Positions 45,480 through 54,680 of a DNA stretch of 64,000 nt are shown piece by piece; position 1 is the first letter of the stretch, and each line of letters starts with the position of its first letter. The notes under the pieces were generated by a model that saw nothing but the letters and a program-made list of their open reading frames with translations, was not told where the DNA came from and did not search any database. Position numbers and translations under genes: made by a program. This DNA comes from Novosphingobium sp. AAP83 (GTDB taxonomy: Bacteria; Pseudomonadota; Alphaproteobacteria; Sphingomonadales; Sphingomonadaceae), in NCBI RefSeq assembly GCF_001295795.1, contig NZ_LJHY01000022.1, positions 186,001 to 250,000 on the forward strand, read 5' to 3'.

Positions 45480-46251
45480 CAGCCTTGCTAAACAGGCGGA
45501 AGAAGTTTGCGCCAGTGGTGTCGGCCAAGGCTTCCTTGGTGGTACCGCGCAAACCGGCGACGAACGCACATGTATCGGCCACAAAAGCCGGTTCACACGT
45601 TTTGCCGCGATGGGGCACTGGTGCGAGAAACGGGGCATCGGTTTCAACCAGCAGACGGTCATCAGGAAGCGTGGCAGCAACGGCCTGCAAGTCTTTGGCA
45701 TTCTTGAAGGTTACGATGCCGGATATCGAGATGGACAGCCCCAATTCGAGCATGCGCTGGCCAAAAGCCGAAGACGCGGTGAAGCAGTGGATCAGCGCCG
45801 GGAAGGCCCCCTTCCCCATTTCATCCTCGATGATCCGGGTCGTATCGTCTTCGGCATCGCGGGTGTGGATGATCAGCGGCAATCCGGTTTCGCGCGCGAC
45901 GCGGATGTGCACGCGAAACAGATCTTGCTGTACCTGCCGGTCGGAATGGTCATAGTAATAATCGAGGCCGGTTTCGCCGATCCCGATCACGCGCGGGTGA
46001 CTTGCGGCTTCGAGCAGTGCAGCCTCACCCAGATCGGCGTGGGCATCGGCTTCATGGGGGTGAATACCGATGCTGGCCCAGACATCGCTTTCACGCTCTG
46101 CCGTGGCGACGATAGCGGCCCATTCGCTTTGCCGGGTCGAGATGTTGAGAAACCCGCGCACACCGGTTTCCCGCGCACGGTCAAGCACTTGGGCCTGATC
46201 TTCGATCAAACCCTTGTAATTGAGGTGGCAGTGGGAATCGATCAGCATCAT
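45472..46251 (-). CDS. tatD: TatD family metal-dependent hydrolase
   Basis: 259 residues from ATG 46251, two bases after the metG stop; a longer frame would overlap metG. Metal ligands: DSHCHL (about 5-10), GIGETGLDYYYD (about 92-103), LIIHTRDA and a later ETDAPFL. Members are Mg-dependent 3'-5' DNases or deacylases; the exact substrate here is not decided by sequence. Part of the metG-tatD-MBL cluster common in bacteria. Confidence 0.95.
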   Translation of the reverse strand: MMLIDSHCHLNYKGLIEDQAQVLDRARETGVRGFLNISTRQSEWAAIVATAERESDVWASIGIHPHEADAHADLGEAALLEAASHPRVIGIGETGLDYYYDHSDRQVQQDLFRVHIRVARETGLPLIIHTRDAEDDTTRIIEDEMGKGAFPALIHCFTASSAFGQRMLELGLSISISGIVTFKNAKDLQAVAATLPDDRLLVETDAPFLAPVPHRGKTCEPAFVADTCAFVAGLRGTTKEALADTTGANFFRLFSKAAL

Positions 46252-46253
46252 GG

Positions 46254-47843
46254 TTATGCAGCATCCTCTGGCAGTTCGAGCCGTGGGAAGGCTGGAACCG
46301 GTGCCCCGAGCTTTTCGCCCGTGGCCACGCGCGCCATATACCAATCGGCACCAGTCAACGCGGCATAGCTGCGTTCATCAGCCGGAATTCCCAATTGGTC
46401 CAGTACCTTGGAGGCCGATGTGGGCACGACAGGTGCGATGGCAATCGTCAGATCACGGATCGCCATGAACAAGGTGAGCAGCACGGCGCGCATGCGATCG
46501 GGATCGGTCTTGCGCAGTGTCCACGGGGCTTGTTCATCGACATAGGCATTGCAAGCAAACACGCCGCGCATCCAAGCATCTATGCCGCCAGAGAAGTTCA
46601 TTGCGGCAAATTCGCGCGGCAATTCATCGCGGCATGCGGCAAACACCGTGGCGAGCAGGACATCATCGGCTTCTGCGCTGGAAAAAGTCTCAAGTGTTCC
46701 GTCCATGTTCTTGAAAATCATGGAAAGAACGCGTTGAACAAGGTTGCCGTAGCTGTTGGCCAATTCGGCGTTGCAGCGTGTTACGATAGCTTCGGGCGAA
46801 TAGGAACCGTCCTGCCCGAAGGCCACTTCGCGCATCAGGAAGTAGCGCAGCGGATCAACGCCGAAACGCTCAGCCAATTCAAGCGGATCGGTAACATTGC
46901 CCAGCGACTTGGATTCTTTCTGCCCGCGATTGAGCAGAAAGCCATGGCCGAACACCTGACGCGGCAGAGCCAGGCCCGCGCTCATCAAAATGGCGGGCCA
47001 ATAGACGGTGTGGAACCGCACAATGTCTTTGCCGATCAGATGGATATTGGCAGGCCAATAGTTTGCAAAATCACCGGTTTCATCAGGGAAGCCAAGGCCT
47101 GTGATATAGTTCGTCAGCGCATCGACCCAGACATACATGACGTGGCCATCGCTCCCGGGCACTTTCACGCCCCAATCAAAGCTGGTGCGCGACACGGAAA
47201 GATCACGCAAACCGCCTTCGACAAAGCGCAGGACTTCATTGCGACGCCCATCGGGCTGGATAAAATCGGGCTGTTCAGCATAGAGCTTCAGCAAGGGTTC
47301 TGCATATTTCGACAAGCGGAAGAACCAGCTTTCCTCAACCGTCCATTCGACCGGTGTGCCTTGGGGCGAAAGCTTGTCACCCCCCTCGCCTGCGACCAGT
47401 TCGCTTTCGTCGTAGAACGCTTCGTCGCGGACCGAATACCAGCCTTCGTAGCGATCCAGATAGAGATCGCCATTGGCTTCCAATCTGCGCCACAATTCCT
47501 GCGATGCAGTGTGATGGCGTTCTTCGGTGGTGCGGATGAACACGTCATAAGACACATCAAGATTATCGCACATCGCAATGAAATAAGAAGACATTCCATC
47601 GCACAACTGCTTTGGCGTGATGCCTAGGTCGCGGGCCTTTTGCATCATCTTGAGGCCATGTTCGTCGGTGCCGGTCTGGAAGCGGACATCGCGGCCCATC
47701 GCACGCTGGAAACGCGCGATCACGTCTGCTGCGATCGCCTCATAGGCATGGCCGATGTGCGGTTTGCCATTGGGATAGGAAATGGCGGTGGTGATGTAGA
47801 AGGGTTCGCCCATCGGGCCGGTCACTTTCATTGGTCGCTTCAA
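46254..47843 (-). CDS. metG: Methionyl-tRNA synthetase
   Basis: 529 residues, class I aminoacyl-tRNA synthetase. HIGH signature in NGKPHIGHAYE (about 25-35). The KMSKS loop reads RGQKESKSLGN (about 318-328), with Glu in place of Met. Short form without the C-terminal dimer/tRNA-binding extension and without an obvious zinc knuckle of four Cys. The minus-strand neighbours holB (16 bp upstream) and tatD (2 bp downstream) suggest one transcript. Confidence 0.95.
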   Translation of the reverse strand: MKRPMKVTGPMGEPFYITTAISYPNGKPHIGHAYEAIAADVIARFQRAMGRDVRFQTGTDEHGLKMMQKARDLGITPKQLCDGMSSYFIAMCDNLDVSYDVFIRTTEERHHTASQELWRRLEANGDLYLDRYEGWYSVRDEAFYDESELVAGEGGDKLSPQGTPVEWTVEESWFFRLSKYAEPLLKLYAEQPDFIQPDGRRNEVLRFVEGGLRDLSVSRTSFDWGVKVPGSDGHVMYVWVDALTNYITGLGFPDETGDFANYWPANIHLIGKDIVRFHTVYWPAILMSAGLALPRQVFGHGFLLNRGQKESKSLGNVTDPLELAERFGVDPLRYFLMREVAFGQDGSYSPEAIVTRCNAELANSYGNLVQRVLSMIFKNMDGTLETFSSAEADDVLLATVFAACRDELPREFAAMNFSGGIDAWMRGVFACNAYVDEQAPWTLRKTDPDRMRAVLLTLFMAIRDLTIAIAPVVPTSASKVLDQLGIPADERSYAALTGADWYMARVATGEKLGAPVPAFPRLELPEDAA

Positions 47844-47859
47844 GCAGGGATTCTGCGTC

Positions 47860-48825
47860 TTACCGTGCGCCTTCCCTAGTCGGCGCAGCCGATGCCAGCA
47901 AGGAGCCGATTTCCATCAGCAGCATTCCCACATCGAAGTTATAGACCGGAGCCTCTGAAGCAAGCTTCACCAGACGAGCATGGGCTTCGACCAGACGCAG
48001 CCTCGCGCGATCATCAGCCTGGCTCAAAGCGCGCACGACCGTCATCCTTGCAGCCTCGATCGCAGCCATCTGGCGTTCGCGATCAGGCCGTGCGCCCAGC
48101 GCGCCGGCCAAGGCCCCGCGCAGTGCGAGATCGGCATCGCCGCGTTCGATAAGCGCGGTAAATATCACTTGCGCCTTGGCAAGATCCTTTTCGGCAAAGG
48201 CCAGAGCGGCACCGGGCGAGCCGCCCGCCACGGCGAGCGCTGCGGCGCGGGTTTGCGCATCGAGTTCGGGTGCTGCGATATCGAGCGCGCGGGCCACTTC
48301 GGCATCGGTGAGCGTATGAAAGCGCAGGATCGTGCAGCGCGAGCGCACGGTTGGCAGCCAGCGTCCGAGTGCATGAACGATCAGCATGAAGAACGTGCCC
48401 TGCGGCGGTTCTTCAAGGCTTTTGAGCAGGGCGTTGACCGCGCTTTTTTCAAGGGGTTCATCGCAATCGATGATGACCACGCGGCGCGATCCCAAGGTGG
48501 GGCGCGTGTTCAAGCGGCGCTGCACTTCGCGCACCTGATCGACCGAGATGTTGCGTTTGGTCAGGTAGGGTTTGCCGTCGTCGCGCTTTTTGGCCTCGTC
48601 ATCGTTGGCCGGAAGCGGGCGCAGCGTGAGGATATCGGGGTGCTTGCCGGGAGCCGGTTGCGGCACGCCGGGTTCTGCCACCAGTTCTGCGGCTGCGGCC
48701 TGTGCAAAACTGGCCTTGCCCAGCCCTTCGCGCCCGGCAAGAATCCAGCCATGATGCATCCGCCCGCTGGCCATCGCCGCGCGCCATGTGCGCCAAGCCT
48801 CATCATGGCCGATCAACATGGTCAT
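47860..48825 (-). CDS. holB: DNA polymerase III subunit delta'
   Basis: 321 residues. Clamp-loader AAA+ subunit: P-loop-like GREGLGKASFAQAAAAEL (about 31-48), IIDCDEPLEKSAVNALLKSLE (reported here in parts, about 119-139) and the SRC motif VRSRCTILRF (about 162-171), the arginine-finger region. Its ATG overlaps the tmk stop (48822-48825), the usual tmk-holB pairing. Confidence 0.92.
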   Translation of the reverse strand: MTMLIGHDEAWRTWRAAMASGRMHHGWILAGREGLGKASFAQAAAAELVAEPGVPQPAPGKHPDILTLRPLPANDDEAKKRDDGKPYLTKRNISVDQVREVQRRLNTRPTLGSRRVVIIDCDEPLEKSAVNALLKSLEEPPQGTFFMLIVHALGRWLPTVRSRCTILRFHTLTDAEVARALDIAAPELDAQTRAAALAVAGGSPGAALAFAEKDLAKAQVIFTALIERGDADLALRGALAGALGARPDRERQMAAIEAARMTVVRALSQADDRARLRLVEAHARLVKLASEAPVYNFDVGMLLMEIGSLLASAAPTREGAR

Positions 48826-49454
48826 GCGGGGAGCAATCCGGCAAGCGCGGCCATAACGTGGCCGTGGACCCGATCGGGGGGGGCATCGGCGGGGATCACG
48901 CTGAAACGGTCAGGCTCTTGTGTGGCAAAGCGCTGGAACGCGGCGGCTACACTGGCGTGATAGGCGGCGCTGCGCCCGCCAATGCGGTCTGCCTGATCGC
49001 CATCGCGCAAGGCAAGGCGGGCAGCGGCAACTTCGGGATCGGCGGTGAGCAATAGCGTTCGTTCGGGCAATAATCCTTCGCTGCCGATGGCATGAAGCGC
49101 GAGAACATCGGCATCGCTGAGCCCGCTGCCGCCGCCCTGATAGGCGCGGCTGCTATCGACGAAGCGATCACAGATCACCCATGCCCCGCGTGCGAGTGCC
49201 GGCCGGACGAGCTTTTCGACGTGATCGGCGCGGGCGGCGGCAAAGAGCAGCGCTTCGGCCCTTGGCCCCCAGCCCTCGCCTTCGTTGGACAGCAGAAGCG
49301 CGCGGATCGCTTCTGCGCCGGGGGTGCCCCCGGGTTCGCGCGTGATCACGGCTTCGATGCCGCGCGCCTTGAGGGCTTCGGCCAAAAGGCGTACTTGGGT
49401 GGATTTGCCCACCCCTTCTCCACCCTCAAGCGCGATGAAGTGGCCTTTTTTCAT
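48822..49454 (-). CDS. tmk: Thymidylate kinase
   Basis: 210 residues. Phosphorylates dTMP to dTDP. P-loop EGGEGVGKSTQ (about 10-20), DRX motif CDRFVDSSRAYQGGG (about 95-109) and a LID-like segment DQADRIGGRSAAYH. Overlaps the dac-type gene upstream and holB downstream by four bases each. Confidence 0.95.
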   Translation of the reverse strand: MKKGHFIALEGGEGVGKSTQVRLLAEALKARGIEAVITREPGGTPGAEAIRALLLSNEGEGWGPRAEALLFAAARADHVEKLVRPALARGAWVICDRFVDSSRAYQGGGSGLSDADVLALHAIGSEGLLPERTLLLTADPEVAAARLALRDGDQADRIGGRSAAYHASVAAAFQRFATQEPDRFSVIPADAPPDRVHGHVMAALAGLLPA

Positions 49455-50626
49455 AGGCCTACCATTCGCAAGGCGCCATCGCGCATCCGCGAAACCAACC
49501 TACCTTTGGGCACCGATGCTCCGGCCACCAGTGGTAGCACGCGCACCGGTTCGCCGGGTACGCGGACGAGCAAGTTGGCCACGGTTTCGCCCGCTGCAAT
49601 CGGGGCTTTGAGTGGCCCCTTGTAGCGCACGGCCAGCGTGTATTGCGGGGTTGTGCCGTTGGGCGAGGTGATCGATAGCGGACGCGGCGCGATGAGCGGT
49701 ACGGTGCGTTCCTGCCCGCCCTGCACTTGCGCCACACCCAAAGTTGCGCCTTGCTCGAACAGCGGCTGCGCGGTCCATGCCGCAAAGCCCCATTCGATAA
49801 GGTCGCGCGATTGGCGCTCGCGGTCTTTGGGGCGATCATATCCGCCCAGCACCATGACAAGGCGGCGGCCGTTGCGCTGCGCCGAGCCGACAAAGCCGTA
49901 GCCTGCTTCGTTGGTGAAGCCGGTCTTGATCCCGTCAGCACCTACGGTCACGCCGTAAAGCGGGTTGTGATTGGGCTGCGTGATGCCGTTCCATGTCATT
50001 TCGGCATGGCCATAGAACTGGCGATAGAGATCGGGGAAGCGCGTGATCAGCGCGCCGCTCAAAGTGGCAAGGTCGGCGGCGGAAACATAAGTCTGCCCTT
50101 CGTCCATCCACCCGTTGGGCGTGTTGAAGTGGCTATCGCGCATGCCGAGTTTGGCGGCGGCATCGTTCATCAATCTGGTGAAGGCGGGCACAGACCCTGT
50201 TGCGCCCTCGGCCAGCACCACACAGGCATCATTGGCCGATACCGTGACGATCCCTTCGAGCAGTTCGGCCACAGTGGGCTGCGCGTCTGCGGGAATGAAC
50301 ATCGTGCTGCCCACGCTGTGCCATTGGCGGAACGTTTCGGGCCGCATCGGCATGCGCTGGTCAAGCCGGATCTTGCCTTGGGTGAGCAGATCAAACGCGA
50401 CATAGCTCGTCATGATCTTGGTGATCGATGCGGGCACAAAGCGGCGGTTGGCATCGCGTTCGAACAGGACACGGCCCGAGCCGACATCAAGCAGCAGGGC
50501 GATGGGCGCATCGATGGCAGGCATAGCTCCGCTCTGGCCGAGGGCAGACACTTCAGGCGCTGCGGCTTGCACCGGCAAGATGGCGAGAAAAGCGCCTGCA
50601 AAAGTGGCGATCAGCTTCAGAGGCAA
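49451..50626 (-). CDS. D-alanyl-D-alanine carboxypeptidase (penicillin-binding protein 5/6 family)
   Basis: 391 residues from TTG 50626. A signal peptide (LIATFAGAFLAILPVQAAA, about 5-23) exports it. Active-site motifs of S11 peptidases: SITK (Ser67-Lys70), SAN in VTVSANDACV (about 130) and KTG in DGIKTGFTNEAGYG (about 225-238). A C-terminal PBP5-type beta domain and a short amphipathic tail follow. Removes the terminal D-Ala of peptidoglycan stem peptides in the periplasm. Coupled to tmk by ATGA. Confidence 0.95.
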   Translation of the reverse strand: MPLKLIATFAGAFLAILPVQAAAPEVSALGQSGAMPAIDAPIALLLDVGSGRVLFERDANRRFVPASITKIMTSYVAFDLLTQGKIRLDQRMPMRPETFRQWHSVGSTMFIPADAQPTVAELLEGIVTVSANDACVVLAEGATGSVPAFTRLMNDAAAKLGMRDSHFNTPNGWMDEGQTYVSAADLATLSGALITRFPDLYRQFYGHAEMTWNGITQPNHNPLYGVTVGADGIKTGFTNEAGYGFVGSAQRNGRRLVMVLGGYDRPKDRERQSRDLIEWGFAAWTAQPLFEQGATLGVAQVQGGQERTVPLIAPRPLSITSPNGTTPQYTLAVRYKGPLKAPIAAGETVANLLVRVPGEPVRVLPLVAGASVPKGRLVSRMRDGALRMVGL

Positions 50627-50671
50627 GTTATAGAATCCCGGACTATCCGGGCCAGCGCACGCCTTTGGCGA

Positions 50672-51520
50672 TCAAGGCGCGGTCACGACCCGCGCATCTG
50701 CATAGCCCGCCGAGCGCGCCTTCGCCAGCGCCGCATCGGCTTGTCCACGGTCCTTATGCGGTCCGGTGCGCACGCGCCATACTTTGCCCGCTTGCTCGGC
50801 TGAAGCGCCAAGGCCCTTGGCGACCGATTCCGCCCGTTCGCGCGAAGAATAGGCGCCGATCTGGACGAACAGGCCCTTGGCCGTGACGGCGGGCGCGGGT
50901 TTGGGCTTCGGTGTCGGCTTTGGTGCGACCTTGGCGGGCGGCGTCTGGGGCTTATCCAATGTGGCCTGAGCGACTGGTACCGGCGCACTTAGCTTGCGCT
51001 TCAGCACCGCCAGCAGACCCGGCGGTGTATCCATCCGCGCAGGCACCTGGGCACCGCTGCGCAGCAAGGCGCGCTCGGCCTCGGGCGGATTGACGCGGCG
51101 GACCCGCACCGGCAACCGCGATGACGGCGTCACGCCAAGCTGCGCGAAGGTTTGCGGCGAAAACGACACGAGATTGCGGCCCTGCATCGGGCCACGCTCG
51201 GTCAACCGCACAAGAATCGTCCGCCCGGTTTCCAGCGAGGTGATTTCGACATAGCTTGGCAGCGGCAAAGTGCGATGCGCCCCGCTCACGCCCTCGCCAT
51301 AACCTGCCTCGGCATAGCCGACCGAATCATAGTTCATCACATCGGCGGGCGTATAAGTGACCCCCTCGACGACGAACGGCTCACCCAGAACCATCGGATA
51401 ATCACCCGCCGGACCGCGCACTTGAGCGGCGGAAAGTGGCGCAATTGCTGAATTTCCTCCGCCACAGGCGCTCAGCAGAAGGGCTGTCGAAAGGGCAAGA
51501 TAGCTAGCGGCTGATTTCAT
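50672..51520 (-). CDS. rlpA: RlpA-like septal ring lipoprotein with SPOR domain
   Basis: 282 residues from ATG 51520; an in-frame TTG six bases earlier is an alternative. The lipobox LLLSACGGG (Cys about 19) marks a lipoprotein. A double-psi beta-barrel RlpA domain (about 65-155; GYGEGVSGAHRTLPLPSYVE, VRLTERGP) is followed by a Lys/Pro linker and a C-terminal SPOR domain (GLFVQIGAYSSRERAESVAK, about 212-231) that binds denuded peptidoglycan at the septum. I cannot tell whether the lytic transglycosylase activity is kept. Its start overlaps the mltB 3' end by 17 bp. Confidence 0.92.
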   Translation of the reverse strand: MKSAASYLALSTALLLSACGGGNSAIAPLSAAQVRGPAGDYPMVLGEPFVVEGVTYTPADVMNYDSVGYAEAGYGEGVSGAHRTLPLPSYVEITSLETGRTILVRLTERGPMQGRNLVSFSPQTFAQLGVTPSSRLPVRVRRVNPPEAERALLRSGAQVPARMDTPPGLLAVLKRKLSAPVPVAQATLDKPQTPPAKVAPKPTPKPKPAPAVTAKGLFVQIGAYSSRERAESVAKGLGASAEQAGKVWRVRTGPHKDRGQADAALAKARSAGYADARVVTAP

Positions 51521-52550
51521 CTGCAAGAAGTCCCACGGACAAGGCGTAAAAGTTCGAGCAGTTATAATCGAGGATAACCCTATAATTTCCGGTTAGCAGA
51601 TAAGCAGTTCGTCCGCGCCCGTCGGGTTCAAGCAAGCTGGCCATGACATCATCGGCAGGCCAAGCGCCGGATTTCGGCACCATCCCCAGCGCGCGCCATT
51701 CGCGCATCGTCTTCCAGCCTGTGTGGCGATCAAACACGCGGGCGCAACGCGGGCTTTGCAGCGTGGTACCAAGGCTTGCGCGATCAAGCCCCTCTGGCAC
51801 GCTGACAGCAACGCCCCACGGCTGCCCCTGCCGCCAACCGGCATCGCGGAAATAATTGCCAATCGAGGCCAGCGTATCGGCGCGACTGCTCCAGATATCG
51901 GCAAAACCATCGCCATCACCATCTTGCGCCACCCGCAAATAGACTGACGGCAGGAATTGCGGATTGCCGAACGCGCCCGCCCAACTGCCCACCAGCTTTG
52001 ACCGGGGCACGCCGCGATCCACCATTTTCAGCGTCGCGATGAATTCGCTGGCAAACAATTCCCGCCGCCGCCCTTCATAGGCGAGCGAGGCGAGCGAGCG
52101 CGGCAGATCGAAATCGCCGGTATAGCCGCCATAATCGGTTTCATGGCCCCAGATCGCCAGCATGACCGGCCCCGGCACGCCATAGCGCCGCTCCATTGCC
52201 GCCAACTGGTCTGCCGCCGCCAGATACTGCCGCCTCCCGCGCGCAATCCGTGAAGCATCGACATGATTGCGCCGATAGGGCTCAAACGCCGGAATGGTGC
52301 CGGTAGAGGAACCTGGCTGCGCACGGTCCAACTGGATCACGCGCGGGTTGAGCGTGAGCCCCGCCATCACTTGCGCAATGGTTGATTCGCGCACGCCCTC
52401 ACCCCGCGCCTGCGCCGCCAAAAGCTGAAGATAGCCTTGAAATCCAAGTTCTTCCGGATTGACCTGACCGACGGCAGGCCCCGCCAATGCAAGGGTAATA
52501 GCCGCCACTACGCCTGTACGAAGGCCGCGATAACGCTGTAAAAATGTCAT
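51504..52550 (-). CDS. mltB: Membrane-bound/periplasmic lytic murein transglycosylase MltB family
   Basis: 348 residues from ATG 52550; the open frame to 52661 would add 37 residues running towards the tRNA gene. Signal peptide about 1-28 (VVAAITLALAGPAVGQ), without a lipobox Cys, so soluble periplasmic. Catalytic region AIWGHETDYGG (Glu about 131) and the GSWAGAFGNPQFLPSVYLR block (about 186-204) are typical of MltB/SltB. Cleaves glycan strands to 1,6-anhydro ends. First gene of the ten-gene minus-strand run. Confidence 0.93.
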   Translation of the reverse strand: MTFLQRYRGLRTGVVAAITLALAGPAVGQVNPEELGFQGYLQLLAAQARGEGVRESTIAQVMAGLTLNPRVIQLDRAQPGSSTGTIPAFEPYRRNHVDASRIARGRRQYLAAADQLAAMERRYGVPGPVMLAIWGHETDYGGYTGDFDLPRSLASLAYEGRRRELFASEFIATLKMVDRGVPRSKLVGSWAGAFGNPQFLPSVYLRVAQDGDGDGFADIWSSRADTLASIGNYFRDAGWRQGQPWGVAVSVPEGLDRASLGTTLQSPRCARVFDRHTGWKTMREWRALGMVPKSGAWPADDVMASLLEPDGRGRTAYLLTGNYRVILDYNCSNFYALSVGLLADEISR

Positions 52551-52663
52551 GCCCCCATGTCGCACGGATGCTTTCCGAAGGGAATCCCCTTTGCGATGCC
52601 CTGCGAAGGCGCTAACGGGCAATCGAATCCGGCGGCGCGAATCCCGCACCAGCCGATTCACGC

Positions 52664-52753
52664 GGACAGGTGGCCGAGTGGTTTAAGGCAACGGTCTTGA
52701 AAACCGTCGTGGGTGGAAGCTCACCGTGGGTTCGAATCCCACCCTGTCCGCCA
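52664..52753 (+). tRNA. tRNA-Ser (UGA)
   Basis: A 90-base cloverleaf: acceptor GGACAGG (52664-52670) pairs with CCTGTCC (52743-52749), discriminator G, encoded CCA at 52751-52753. Anticodon stem ACGGT/ACCGT (52691-52695 with 52703-52707) with loop CTTGAAA, anticodon TGA at 52698-52700. A long variable arm (GTGGGTGGAAGCTCAC) and T-loop GTTCGAATC identify a class II serine tRNA. Confidence 0.97.
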
Positions 52754-52902
52754 AAATTACACTTTATTGCCTGAATTTATTGGGGTTTTTACACCCAGCC
52801 AAGCACATTCCCACATTCCGTCCCTCATTTGGGTTTGTGTTTCCAATCGCTTGGCGAGCACCGCGCGAGATGGCAGGCTGCATTTGCAATAGGGGGAATC
52901 AC

Positions 52903-53469
52903 ATGTTTGGGTTGTTTCGCAAAAAGGCTGCTCAAGTAGAAGTTACACCCTCACCCGATCTGAATCTTAATCCTGAGTGGAACCGTCAGTGGGCGAGTTT
53001 CCTTGTTAACGATACGCAAGCCGTAATCACCACGCTCAGGCAGGATGCAGGCACTTCCCAGCGTTGGGCGCTTACTTCGCTACTTGCCATCAATGGCGGT
53101 GCCGCCGTTGCTCTGTGGGGCGAGGATATGCAGGCCTTATCGAAGGTCGCTTCAATCTCGGCGTTGGTCTTAGGCATTGTTGCGTCTGTTTTGAGCGCCC
53201 ACATTTCAGCAAACAGGGCGCCAGCTTATATGTTCGGCCTGTTGAAGCACATGGGTTATTGGTACGATGTGCAAGTGACAGGCCAAAGAGACGACGCAAA
53301 GGAAAGAGAAAACGGACAAGACTTTGGAGGCGTGCTGACTGCCTCAAGGCGACTGCCTCTAGCCTTGGGTTACGTTTCGCTTACGCTTTTCATAGTTGGC
53401 GTCTCGATTGCTGGATATGGCGCTTTGACCGATCCCCCAAAGCAAGAGAGGGCGTCAAACTCCAAGTAG
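52903..53469 (+). CDS. Orphan membrane protein of unknown function
   Basis: 188 residues from ATG 52903, preceded by AGGGGGAA; an earlier in-frame ATG inside the tRNA gene is artefactual. Two hydrophobic segments (about 60-77 and 85-106, ALSKVASISALVLGIVASVL) and a third (about 153-177, LALGYVSLTLFIVGVSIAGY) flank a charged stretch with RDDAKERENG. Codon use has fewer G/C third positions than neighbours. It lies directly downstream of tRNA-Ser, a common insertion site for accessory DNA. No family recognised. Confidence 0.7.
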   Translation: MFGLFRKKAAQVEVTPSPDLNLNPEWNRQWASFLVNDTQAVITTLRQDAGTSQRWALTSLLAINGGAAVALWGEDMQALSKVASISALVLGIVASVLSAHISANRAPAYMFGLLKHMGYWYDVQVTGQRDDAKERENGQDFGGVLTASRRLPLALGYVSLTLFIVGVSIAGYGALTDPPKQERASNSK

Positions 53470-53637
53470 TTCGGCGCATTTTCAGGCGACGAACCTGCGG
53501 TTTTATTAGCGCCAATCTGCACAAAACCCGATTGTAGAAATACAAGTGGTTGTGCAGGAATGGGGTAGCAGTTGCATCTCGCAAACGCTTACCACACGGA
53601 GCAAAAAGAGAAGGTCAACAGATAGGCAAGGTTACCG

Positions 53638-54411
53638 ATGTTAAACTTCCTTAGGCAAGTTATCTTTGGTCAAGGTCGCAAGGTAGAAGTTCCAGTGGTT
53701 ACCGCCTTACCGGAAGCACCGCCACGGACTCCTGCGACGTGTGTTTTGTCAGCCCACTCGTCCGTAACCGAGCATACGCCCTTTACTCTCGGCGGGGCAA
53801 AAGCATATCAAGCCGCGATAGCCGAATGCAAGACTGGCACTCTCTTGTTGGTCGAACCGGATGGAAAGGGTGGGTTTCTATTTAGAATCGAAGGCGGACC
53901 TGTTGTCGGAAAGATCACTTCTCGCCACTCCATGGCGAAAAACATGGCGGAGCCCTTTGTTGTCCATCACGCTTCGATCAACTGTATAAATAGTACGCTT
54001 GACCAATCAGGACTGCTGCCGCCTCCAACAGTTAGGGTTGTGACGGGGCACAAGGGATCGACATGGTCGCCATTGCCTCTTGACCCGAAGCCCTTTTATC
54101 CGGCCGAAGTTGTGGGAGAGAGTTTCTATCAGCAAGATCTGAGCGACTGCCAAGTCGGTGAGCCAGTTAGGCTCTTTCATGAACATGATAATCCGCACGA
54201 TGCTAAGGCAATCGCCGTCGTAAGCGTTCGCGGCAAAACGATAGGATACTTGCCACGAGATAGCTGGCTTCGTCGCCCGTTGCTGAAGGAGAAGAAAGAA
54301 TACTCAGCCGCAATAGAACGTATCAACTACAAGGGCAAGTTCCTCGGCATCGTGATCACTGTCCGCCTAGAAGGCGAAGAAATTGGAACTCGGCCATTCA
54401 CTAGCGCATGA
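53638..54411 (+). CDS. HIRAN-domain protein
   Basis: 257 residues. The C-terminal half (about 155-250) matches the HIRAN domain: VVGESFYQQDLSDCQVGEPV, then HEHDNPHDAKAIAVV and IGYLPRDSW. In eukaryotic HLTF this domain binds single-stranded 3' DNA ends; in bacteria it occurs alone or with nucleases and helicases, and the ligand is unknown. The N-terminal half (about 40-130) is not recognised. AT-richer codon use than the flanks and its place beside tRNA-Ser suggest acquisition. 168 bp after the membrane-protein gene; no gene between them. Confidence 0.8.
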   Translation: MLNFLRQVIFGQGRKVEVPVVTALPEAPPRTPATCVLSAHSSVTEHTPFTLGGAKAYQAAIAECKTGTLLLVEPDGKGGFLFRIEGGPVVGKITSRHSMAKNMAEPFVVHHASINCINSTLDQSGLLPPPTVRVVTGHKGSTWSPLPLDPKPFYPAEVVGESFYQQDLSDCQVGEPVRLFHEHDNPHDAKAIAVVSVRGKTIGYLPRDSWLRRPLLKEKKEYSAAIERINYKGKFLGIVITVRLEGEEIGTRPFTSA

Positions 54412-54680
54412 CGCTTTTGAACGTCGTTCAGCCTTGATCTTTAGGTTATCGGCTCCAGAGCAGTAAGTCTTTTTGACGACGGACCCATGGCCTTTGGAAC
54501 GTATGCTGTCTTCGGAATCATCGGCGGCAGAAGTCCTCGGGCTTCCGATTGCCATAGCTGCTTCTCGAGGTAAGGGTTGAGTTTGAGCTCTTTTTCAACT
54601 GCTAATTCCCCAACTCCTATATTCCGCTCTACCTTGCTCCCCACTTTGACAGCCACTGCATCCCGGCGCATGGGCGGTTG

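Noticed and set aside
46395-47627. 410-codon antisense frame over metG
   Set aside because: Fully opposite a recognised tRNA synthetase; composition is that of a shadow frame.
54441-54671. Minus-strand 76-codon frame upstream of the oxygenase gene
   Set aside because: Its ATG would lie ten bases from the oxygenase start on the opposite strand, leaving no room for a promoter; sequence has no recognised family. Kept as unproven, not as a gene.
52730-54680. Attachment-site repeat of the tRNA-Ser 3' end
   Set aside because: I looked for a second copy of the GTTCGAATCCCACCCTGTCC segment downstream of the two orphan genes and did not see one; no integrase is present.
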